From: Pseudomonadota bacterium
GTDB lineage: Bacteria > Pseudomonadota > Gammaproteobacteria > Burkholderiales > Thiobacillaceae
NCBI GenBank assembly: GCA_030653935.1
Contig: JAURYL010000044.1
Location: 1 to 50,629, forward strand
Reading direction: 5' to 3'
DNA length: 50,629 bases
In this document: one piece after another, positions 44,740-50,629 of the stretch
Layout: each line of letters starts with the position of its first letter
How positions within the stretch are numbered: position 1 is the first letter of the stretch
Program-made: the position numbers and the translations under genes
Notes under the pieces: model-generated
Seen by the model: only the letters and a program-made list of their open reading frames with translations
Told to the model about the DNA's origin: nothing
Databases searched by the model: none

Positions 44740-47318
44740 CCGTCGACCTTGACCGCATCCGCGAAGCCCTGCAATTGTTACCGGCCGGCGACCGTGACGC
44801 CTGGGTGAGGATGGGCATGGCGATCAAGTCAGAAGTCGGGGACGCCGGCTTTGATGCCTGGGACGCTTGGAGCCAGCAAGCCGAAAACTACAACTCACGC
44901 GATGCACGGGACGTATGGAAGAGCATCAAGGCCGGCGGCGGGGTGAACATCGGCACCCTGTACCACGAAGCCAAAGTGAACGGCTGGCGCGACGATGGGG
45001 TGTACCAGGCACCGACCCCCGAAGAGATTGCCGAGCGGCGGCGAGACGCGGCGGAACGGGCGGCGAAGGATGAAGCCGAGACAGCCCGCGAACGTGCCGA
45101 AGCCGCGAAGAATGCGGCGGCGATATGGAAGGCGGCGACACCGGCAACCGCCGATAACCCCTACTTGAAGCGCAAACGGGTTGCCCCGGTGGCGACCCTG
45201 CGCGAGATTGATGCGGGCGCGGCGGCGGCGATCCTGGGCTATGTGCCGAAGTCGGGCGGCGATGCACTGGCCGGGCGCTTGCTGGTGGTTCCAGTCAAGC
45301 AAGGCGACCGGATTTCAACGCTGGAACTGATCGACGGCGACAAGCGCAAGGCGGCGCTGGCCGGGCGCGGCACGAAGGCCGGCGGCTATTGGGCGGCGCA
45401 ACCGCTACCCGATGGTGACGGGGCCGGGCTGACCCTGCTTATCGGCGAAGGCGTGGCGACCGGACTATCTGGCAAGGAAGCCAGCGGACACCCGGTAATC
45501 GCGGCGCTATCGGCGGGCAATCTGCCGGCGGTGGCGAAGGCGATGCGCGAACGCTACCCAGCGGCGGCGCTGGTGATCCTGGCCGATTTGGTGAAGACGA
45601 CCGGCGCACCCGACCCCCATGCCATCGAGGCGGCGCACGCTGTTGGCGGCGTGGTGGCTGTTCCAGACTTCGGACCTGACCGCGATCCCGACATGACCGA
45701 CTTCAACGACCTGGCGCAAGCGTGCGGCCCGGAAGCCGTAGGACGCTGCATAGCTAACGCGGCGGCATCGACCAGGGCAACGCATCAACAAGCCGAATGG
45801 AACGCGCCAGCGGGCAATGCTGACGGCGGCGGCTGGCCTGAACCGCAACCCCTGCCCGACGGCCTGCCCCCGGTGGCGGCCTTCGACCTCGCCTTGTTGC
45901 CTGACACCCTGAAACCCTGGGCGGCGGATATTTGCGAGCGGGTTCAATGTGCCCCCGACTTCGTGGCGGTGGCGATCATGGCCGGCCTGGGTTCCATCAT
46001 CGGCCACCAGCTGGGCATTCGACCGCAAGCCCGCACCGACTGGACAGAGACGCCGAATCAGTGGGCGCTGGTGGTGGGGCGTCCCGGCGTCCTGAAAAGC
46101 CCCGCCCTGGAAGCGGCCTTGTCGCCGATCAAGCGTCTCGCGGCGGCGGCGACGGAAGCCCACCAGGCCGAAGCCAAGGACTACGCGCGGGCCGTGAAGC
46201 TGGCGAAGCTGCGCGCCGAAGAAGGCGAGAAGGCCGCGCGCAAGGTGCTGTCCAGGGCACCAGACACCGACGTGTCCAACTACCTCAACGGCGAGGAACC
46301 GGACGCCCCGACCGCGCGCCGATACATCGCGGTGGACAGCAACGCGGCCTCCCTGGGGGAACTGCACCGGCAGAATCCGAACGGCCTGCTAGTGCATCGG
46401 GATGAAATGGTTTCCCTGCTGAAAGCGCTTGACCGTGAAGACCAGGCCGAAGCGCGCGGCTTCTACCTGACCGGCTGGAATGGCAACTCTTCCTACACCT
46501 TCGACCGCATCGGGCGCGGCCTCAACCTGCACATTCCCGCCGTCTGTCTCTCCATGCTGGGTTCTACCCAACCCGGCCGTATTGCCGAATACATCCGCCA
46601 TGCGGTGAAGGGCGGCGCGGGCGACGATGGCCTGATCCAGCGTTTCGGCCTGCTGGTATGGCCCGACACCGGCGGCGACTGGCGCAACATGGATAAATGG
46701 CCGGATGGTGAAGCCAAGCGCGCGGCTTTCCAGGTCTATGAAACGCTCGACCGTCTCGACGTTGAAGCCATCGGCGCGCAACGCGACACCGACCAGGAAG
46801 GCGAGCCGGATGGCCTGCCCTACCTGCGCTTTGATGCCGGCGGCCTGGGTCTATTCCTGGAATGGCGCACCGACCTGGAAACCCGGCTGCGTGGCGGTGA
46901 TCTTCATCCGGCGATGGAATCTCACCTTGCCAAATACCGGAAGCTGGTTCCCTCCCTGGCGCTGGTGCTGCACCTGGCCGGCGGCGGCACCGGGCCGGTA
47001 ACGGAACGGGCCACCCTGCAAGCCCTGGCCTGGGCTGAATACCTGGAAACCCATGCACGCCGCGCTTATGCCAGCGTCACCATGCCCGAGGTGGGGGCGG
47101 CGAAGGCGATCATTGCCCGCATCCGCAAGGGCGATCTTGCCCGGACGTTCTCAAGCCGGGATGTATGGCGGCCAGGGTGGGCGATGCTGTCCGACCGCGA
47201 ACAGGTTGCCGACGCCCTGAGTCTGTTGGTTGAACTCGACTGGCTGGCGGCATCGAGAAGTGACACCGGCGGGCGGCCGGGCACGGTCTACGAAGCCAAC
47301 CCGAGAGGGTTTGCCTGA
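44736..47318 (+). CDS. Primase/DUF3987 replication protein
   Basis: An 860-residue protein of mobile elements. The N-terminal PriCT-2-like domain (about 1-75) contains AGDRDAWVRMGMAIKSE and WSQQAENYNSRD. A charged linker (about 85-125) precedes a TOPRIM-like part (about 160-340: PYLKRKRV, LLIGEGVATGLSGKEA, GVVAVPDFGPDRDPDMTDFNDL). The rest (about 385-780) is a DUF3987 helicase-like domain, with NQWALVVGRPGVLKSPALEAAL as its Walker A-like loop. It should start or drive replication of the element after excision. Start at 44736 after GGAGGG. Its TGA overlaps the next ATG by one base. Confidence 0.85.
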   Translation: MTVDLDRIREALQLLPAGDRDAWVRMGMAIKSEVGDAGFDAWDAWSQQAENYNSRDARDVWKSIKAGGGVNIGTLYHEAKVNGWRDDGVYQAPTPEEIAERRRDAAERAAKDEAETARERAEAAKNAAAIWKAATPATADNPYLKRKRVAPVATLREIDAGAAAAILGYVPKSGGDALAGRLLVVPVKQGDRISTLELIDGDKRKAALAGRGTKAGGYWAAQPLPDGDGAGLTLLIGEGVATGLSGKEASGHPVIAALSAGNLPAVAKAMRERYPAAALVILADLVKTTGAPDPHAIEAAHAVGGVVAVPDFGPDRDPDMTDFNDLAQACGPEAVGRCIANAAASTRATHQQAEWNAPAGNADGGGWPEPQPLPDGLPPVAAFDLALLPDTLKPWAADICERVQCAPDFVAVAIMAGLGSIIGHQLGIRPQARTDWTETPNQWALVVGRPGVLKSPALEAALSPIKRLAAAATEAHQAEAKDYARAVKLAKLRAEEGEKAARKVLSRAPDTDVSNYLNGEEPDAPTARRYIAVDSNAASLGELHRQNPNGLLVHRDEMVSLLKALDREDQAEARGFYLTGWNGNSSYTFDRIGRGLNLHIPAVCLSMLGSTQPGRIAEYIRHAVKGGAGDDGLIQRFGLLVWPDTGGDWRNMDKWPDGEAKRAAFQVYETLDRLDVEAIGAQRDTDQEGEPDGLPYLRFDAGGLGLFLEWRTDLETRLRGGDLHPAMESHLAKYRKLVPSLALVLHLAGGGTGPVTERATLQALAWAEYLETHARRAYASVTMPEVGAAKAIIARIRKGDLARTFSSRDVWRPGWAMLSDREQVADALSLLVELDWLAASRSDTGGRPGTVYEANPRGFA

Positions 47319-47803
47319 TGGGATACCTCGACCGCTTGAAGGGGATGAATTCTGAAAAATGCCCACCCTTGCCACTGCCAAAACTGCCAAAAGCCCCTTA
47401 TGGCAGTTTTGGCAGTACCCACGGGGCACGTTTTCAGAAAATCACGCCCCTTGTCCGACCTGCTGACGATGCCGTGACCGCTTCCCGCTGGTGGCTGATT
47501 CACTACTCCGACCGCGAGACGGTGGAAGTCGCCAGCTTCCCGCCGGCAACCCATGCCGAGATTCTGGAACGGCACCCGGACGCCATCGCGGCGGAACCGA
47601 TCAACCAGGCGATAGCGGAACCGGCCAGGAAACGGGAAATTGATGAAAGCCTGGAACACCTGATCGTCCGGGCCGGCGCCCACTGGATGTACTCGCCCGA
47701 TGCCTGCGCCTTGATCCGCGAGGTAGCCCGACGCGACCCCGAAGGCCTGCGCCTGGCCCTGGAAACCGACGTGGCTTTCAGCAGGCGGGAGCTCACGTCA
47801 TGA
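47318..47803 (+). CDS. Unrecognised element protein with an internal hairpin (161 aa)
   Basis: Its ATG overlaps the primase stop, so it is coupled to it. The N-terminus holds a repeat-encoded stretch, LPLPKLPKAPYGSFGSTHG, produced by a perfect DNA palindrome. The rest (about 50-161) reads WWLIHYSDRETVEVASFPPA, a segment PDAIAAEPI, and an Arg-rich helical end. Similar positions in other primase-linked elements hold small proteins of unknown role. No function is assigned. Confidence 0.6.
   Translation: MGYLDRLKGMNSEKCPPLPLPKLPKAPYGSFGSTHGARFQKITPLVRPADDAVTASRWWLIHYSDRETVEVASFPPATHAEILERHPDAIAAEPINQAIAEPARKREIDESLEHLIVRAGAHWMYSPDACALIREVARRDPEGLRLALETDVAFSRRELTS
47374..47416. repeat. 16-bp perfect hairpin inside the coding sequence
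   Basis: ACTGCCAAAACTGCCA (47374-47389) and TGGCAGTTTTGGCAGT (47401-47416) are exact reverse complements with an 11-base loop. Each arm contains two CTGCCA boxes. The hairpin is in frame and adds the K-LPKAPYGSFGS stretch to the protein. Confidence 0.85.
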
Positions 47804-47813
47804 GGACGGCTAG

Positions 47814-47837
47814 ACGAACAAACGAACAAACGAACAA
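47814..47837. repeat. Three tandem ACGAACAA units
   Basis: Eight-base units repeat exactly three times just after the stop at 47803, followed by an A/T-rich stretch (AATAAACAATAG). This A-rich gap of 150 bases could hold a promoter or small iteron set for the late genes; nothing more can be said. Confidence 0.6.
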
Positions 47838-47954
47838 AATAAACAATAGTTCACGGGTCCTGCTGGGGGTTATTACGTGAGAGTAATCCGCACCACGCTT
47901 TTCGGCAGTTTTCAGCCTTTTCAATCGAATTCATATTGCTAATCGAGGGCATCA

Positions 47955-48299
47955 ATGGACACCACAAAACCAGCAACTGCGCGCGCCCCTGGCCGGCCGA
48001 AGGGATCAACAGGCGATGTTTATCACCAGCTTGCTCAAGAGCGCGTCCGCCACGAAAAAGCGAAGGCCGACGCCTGCGAACTTGCCAACCGACTGCGCGA
48101 GGGCGAGCTGCTCGAACGCAAGGACGTTGAAACCGCATCGGCTAGACTTCACGCCGCGCTCGCTCAATTCCTTCGCGGCCTGCCGGACGTGCTCGAGCGT
48201 AAATGCAGCCTGCCGCCGTCGGCTGTTGAGGAGCTTGAAGCGGCGATTGACGCGGCGACCGCCGAACTCGGCGAGCGGATAAAACGTGTTCTCGGGTGA
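47955..48299 (+). CDS. Possible small terminase subunit (Nu1-like)
   Basis: A 114-residue helical protein: ARAPGRPKGSTGDVYHQLAQERVRHEK, then a coiled-coil stretch with ELANRLREGELLERKDVETAS and FLRGLPDVLERKC. The EGELxxRxDVxxA and LRGLPDxL pattern resembles the C-terminal half of Nu1/DUF1441 DNA-packaging proteins, which would select DNA for packaging. The match is by eye and partial; a short structural protein is possible. Confidence 0.45.
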   Translation: MDTTKPATARAPGRPKGSTGDVYHQLAQERVRHEKAKADACELANRLREGELLERKDVETASARLHAALAQFLRGLPDVLERKCSLPPSAVEELEAAIDAATAELGERIKRVLG

Positions 48300-48642
48300 C
48301 CACGACCGGCCTGTCCGCCTGGCCTTGAGCTTGGCCAGCGTGTCGCTTGAAGTGCAGGCGCGCATTCTGGGCCTGCTGGAAACTCGCCTTGACCGCGCCG
48401 CCGCGCTGCAACGCCGCGATGAGGCGATACGCCTGGCGCACCGCATGACCGGCCACATAGGCGTCCTGGCCGCCGCCCTGCACCATTACCACCTCAACAC
48501 CTGGCCGGCCGTGCGCCATCTGCCGGAACCGCCACCCAACGAAACGCCGTTGCGGATCGCGTTCTTCGAGGCGTGCCTGGCCGCAAGTGACGGTGGACTT
48601 GAAATCCCCGGCCCGCGACAAATCCGCCGCATCGTGGCATGA
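48286..48642 (+). CDS. Unrecognised element protein (118 aa)
   Basis: The frame starts at GTG 48286, inside the previous gene, and ends at 48642. The product is helical: LALSLASVSLEVQARILGLLE, LDRAAALQRRDEAIRLAHRMTGH, then a Pro-rich loop and RQIRRIVA. No family is recognised. The overlap supports coupling to the preceding gene. A repeat array begins just after its stop. Confidence 0.5.
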   Translation: MFSGDHDRPVRLALSLASVSLEVQARILGLLETRLDRAAALQRRDEAIRLAHRMTGHIGVLAAALHHYHLNTWPAVRHLPEPPPNETPLRIAFFEACLAASDGGLEIPGPRQIRRIVA

Positions 48643-48645
48643 ATA

Positions 48646-48728
48646 TTGCCCCGGAAAGTTTTGTGCCTGGCATGGAACTTTCCACGGCAAATTACGTGCC
48701 TGGCATGTAACTTTCCACGGCAATAATC
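48646..48728. repeat. Two 33-bp direct repeats upstream of the capsid gene, with an inverted half
   Basis: GTGCCTGGCATGGAACTTTCC and on (48663-48695) repeats at 48696-48728; the first 28 bases differ at one place. A third copy begins with GTGCC at 48729 but diverges. TTGCCCCGGAAAGTT at 48646-48660 is the inverted form of the repeat's AACTTTCCACGGCAA end (two mismatches). The array occupies the gap ahead of the capsid gene and may be an operator or a packaging or replication site. Confidence 0.75.
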
Positions 48729-48799
48729 GTGCCATGCGTGCATGGGAATGTCACTCCGGCCCTGCTGTAATAGCGGCACCACCACCACGGAGTTACACC

Positions 48800-49726
48800 A
48801 TGCCCACCACCCCCAGAATCACCCTCGCGCAAGTTGCGCAGGAAGTCCGCCGTTGCGGCCCGCTTGCCCTGGCAACCACCTTCGCAGGAACCCCGAGTGG
48901 CCAGGACGGCGGGTATTCCGTGCCGGCTGATACCGCTTCCGAAATCCTGATGCCCGCCGCTGGCGCGCTGCTGCCGCTCTGCACGGGCATCACGATCAAG
49001 GGCGGGAGCCTGGGTATCCCGCTGGATGCGACTTCGCCCTGGACCGAAAACGGTATTCGGGCGCTTTGGCAAGATGAGGCCGACCAGCTCGAACCGACCA
49101 AGCCGAACTTGAGCTTGTCCACGTTTCGCCCGAAAAAGCTCACCGTTCTTGTGCCCGTTTCCGATGAATTGCTGGAAGACTCTGACGCCATGTCCGCCTG
49201 GCTGCCGCTGGCCATGCAGGCCGCCGTGACGCAAAAAATCAACGACGCCATCATCAACGGCATCGGCGCCGCCCGCCCGCTGGGCATCTTGAATTCTTCC
49301 GGCACGATTGTTGTCTCGGGGACTGAGGGACAACCTGTGGGCACAATCACCGAACGGAACTTGCAAGACATGCTTGACCGGCATTTGAACCCGGCCGGCG
49401 CCATTTGGATTACTAGTACCCCTTTCGGGCAGACGCCGGGCAGCCCAACCCCCGGCCATCTAGCCGGCCTGCCGGTTTTTCATACTTTTGCCTGCCCGCC
49501 ACGGGGCAACCTGGGCGACATCGTCCTGGCGGATATGAGCGCCTACATCGTCGCCATGAAAGGCCCGCAACTCGCAACATCCGTGCACCTCTGGTTTGAC
49601 CAGGATTTGACCGCGTTTCGCTTGACCGTTCGTCTCGACGGGATGCCGGCACTTGGCGCACCTGTCACGCCCACGAATTCCGCCGTGAGCAAGTCTCACT
49701 TCGTCACCCTGGCCTCGAGGGATTGA
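48800..49726 (+). CDS. HK97-fold major capsid protein
   Basis: A 308-residue protein of the HK97 capsid family. Diagnostic parts are GGYSVPADTASEILMP near the N-terminus, the VPVSDELLEDSDAMSAWLPLAMQAAVTQKIND spine-helix region, INGIGAARPLGIL, and AGLPVFHTFACP with GNLGDIVLADMSAYIVAMKG. It is short: the roughly 100-residue delta (scaffold) domain of HK97 precursors is missing and a loop around 225-240 is compressed. The start at 48800 follows ACGGAG; in-frame sequence upstream is only repeat. No protease, portal or large terminase gene is adjacent. It forms, by family, the shell of a phage-like particle. Confidence 0.85.
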   Translation: MPTTPRITLAQVAQEVRRCGPLALATTFAGTPSGQDGGYSVPADTASEILMPAAGALLPLCTGITIKGGSLGIPLDATSPWTENGIRALWQDEADQLEPTKPNLSLSTFRPKKLTVLVPVSDELLEDSDAMSAWLPLAMQAAVTQKINDAIINGIGAARPLGILNSSGTIVVSGTEGQPVGTITERNLQDMLDRHLNPAGAIWITSTPFGQTPGSPTPGHLAGLPVFHTFACPPRGNLGDIVLADMSAYIVAMKGPQLATSVHLWFDQDLTAFRLTVRLDGMPALGAPVTPTNSAVSKSHFVTLASRD

Positions 49727-49728
49727 CC

Positions 49729-50328
49729 ATGAGCAACTTATCCGAAGCCGTTGAACTTCTCGAATCCGGTGGCATACTCGACCGCTTGAAAAACGAAGCG
49801 CAGGCCGAGCGCGAAATCGAACGAAACGCACTACTCGCGGAACTGGTGCAAGCCGAACAGCGCGACCAGGCCGCAGGCGAGGCCGCTGCCGAAGGCGTTG
49901 AGAAACTGACCGAAAAAGTCGCCAAGCTGGAGGCTCAATTGTTGGCCGCGCGGGAGGCATTGAACTTGCTCACGGCGGAGGGCGCGGCGATAGGCGTCCT
50001 GGCCGCCAATTTTCGCGGTCAATTGCGAAAGCTGGCCGACCCTCGATTGCAGTCCGCGATTGCTGACGTTTCGAGATTCTGGGACATGGCCCGCCATCGG
50101 TTTGCCAGCCGGCAGGTTCCTAAGCCCGCCGGAGTGTTTTTCCGTGGAAAAACGGCCGTGACTGAATCCAACGCTGCGACCATCGCTGAAATCATGGCAT
50201 CTTGCGTCGCCGCCCGCGAACGGCTTGAAGCCATGCAAGAGGCCCCGCGCCCCGACGACTTGGAGGCCGTCATCGCGCAACTTGTTGATCCGGTGCGGGC
50301 TGATTTGCGCACTTTGTCGGGGCTTTGA
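49729..50328 (+). CDS. Coiled-coil protein after the capsid gene (199 aa)
   Basis: A helical protein with a long predicted coiled coil (about 20-85: EAQAEREIERNALLAELVQ, EGVEKLTEKVAKLEAQLLAA). A second part follows with RFWDMARHRFASRQVP and PDDLEAVIAQLVDPV. Starts just after the capsid stop. Position and coiled coil suggest a head-completion or scaffold-like role, but no family is recognised. Confidence 0.6.
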   Translation: MSNLSEAVELLESGGILDRLKNEAQAEREIERNALLAELVQAEQRDQAAGEAAAEGVEKLTEKVAKLEAQLLAAREALNLLTAEGAAIGVLAANFRGQLRKLADPRLQSAIADVSRFWDMARHRFASRQVPKPAGVFFRGKTAVTESNAATIAEIMASCVAARERLEAMQEAPRPDDLEAVIAQLVDPVRADLRTLSGL

Positions 50329-50516
50329 TGCTTAAGCGCCACTACTTTTATTCGGCCATCGACCCGGCAACCGGGCGGGTTGCGCAAGGCATCGCCACCG
50401 TTCGCACCTGGCGAGCTGATCCTCAACGCGCCTTTGATGCTGCCGGGCGGGTTGCGGCCGATGAACTAGCCGTGGCGCCCGAGTTGCCGCTGTTTGAGGT
50501 ATTCAACCGAGTATGA
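50328..50516 (+). CDS. Small unrecognised protein (62 aa)
   Basis: The ATG overlaps the previous stop by one base. The product begins MLKRHYFYSAIDPATGRVAQG and carries an Ala-rich helix and a short end (LPLFEVFNRV). The coupling and a terminator after it suggest it is the last gene of the transcript. Function unknown. Confidence 0.55.
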   Translation: MLKRHYFYSAIDPATGRVAQGIATVRTWRADPQRAFDAAGRVAADELAVAPELPLFEVFNRV

Positions 50517-50604
50517 GCACTTCGGCGCGACGGTCGGCTGGCCGGCGCGGATGGCATCTCCGAACCGTCGAAGGGTGCCGACGGCCCACGATGCCAGCCT
50601 CTAC

Positions 50605-50629
50605 GCCCGGCCTAGTGCCGGGCTTTTTT
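50605..50629 (+). terminator. Rho-independent terminator at the right edge
   Basis: GCCCGGC (50605-50611) and GCCGGGC (50617-50623) form a seven-pair stem with a five-base loop, followed by at least six T up to the window end. It probably ends the capsid-region transcript. Confidence 0.85.

Noticed and set aside
48646-48728. 33-bp repeats considered as a CRISPR array
   Set aside because: The copies are directly adjacent without spacers and there are only two full units.
48587-48799. N-terminal extension of the capsid protein from 48587
   Set aside because: The extension translates the 33-bp repeats and lacks homology; ACGGAG before 48800 marks the real start.

Overview
The window is about 50.6 kb of GC-rich proteobacterial chromosome. 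The order tpiA, secG, tRNA-Leu(GAG), nuoA-N (16.7-33.2 kb), the protein sequences, and the many short dispersed palindromes (dRS3-like and REP-like) point to a betaproteobacterium. Genus cannot be given from sequence alone.

Layout. (1) 0-4.2 kb: a metallophosphoesterase gene that has lost its 3' end, a BrnT/BrnA toxin-antitoxin pair, and two secreted DUF1566 proteins, separated by palindromic repeats. (2) 4.8-14 kb: a rightward accessory locus holding a caspase-family peptidase, a 1823-residue protein that joins two serine alpha/beta-hydrolase (lipase-like) domains to a CHAT (caspase-like) peptidase and a helical-repeat tail, a peptidoglycan-hydrolase-like protein, and two unrecognised genes. 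This is the best candidate here for an undescribed system, read as a protease-lipase cell-death or conflict module. (3) 14.4-16.3 kb: a GH13 glycosidase. (4) 16.7-33.2 kb: tpiA, secG, tRNA-Leu and a complete 14-gene complex I operon. The operon carries two surprises: a palindromic element that duplicated the nuoE/nuoF junction, and an MNT/HEPN toxin-antitoxin-like pair between nuoK and nuoL. (5) 33.4-42.4 kb: an orphan Cys-rich repeat peptide precursor on the minus strand, an Hsp20 remnant, argB, a PsiE-like membrane protein, a PstS-like periplasmic protein with a porin, a decayed IS3 element, then an ECF sigma/anti-sigma pair next to an HvfABCD-type operon (precursor with EGKCGG motifs, MNIO/DUF692 enzyme, DUF2063 partner, DoxX), and an HD-GYP protein with an altered GYP motif. 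(6) 42.66 kb to the right edge: the left part of an integrated phage or phage-satellite-like element. It starts at a 3'-half copy of tRNA-Arg(CCG) (attachment site) and carries a tyrosine integrase, an AlpA-like regulator, a primase/DUF3987 protein, a possible small terminase subunit, an HK97-fold capsid protein and small genes. Its right attachment site lies outside the window.

How the genes work together. Complex I genes are tightly packed behind one good sigma-70 promoter, so the embedded MNT/HEPN pair should be co-transcribed with respiration genes. The Cys-rich precursor at 33.4 kb shares the post-signal NPFA segment and the xGKCGG repeats of the precursor in the MNIO operon 5 kb away, which suggests one modifying enzyme pair serving two precursors. 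The caspase and CHAT proteins lie in the same direction in adjacent transcription units, suggesting a proteolytic switch controlling the lipase domains.
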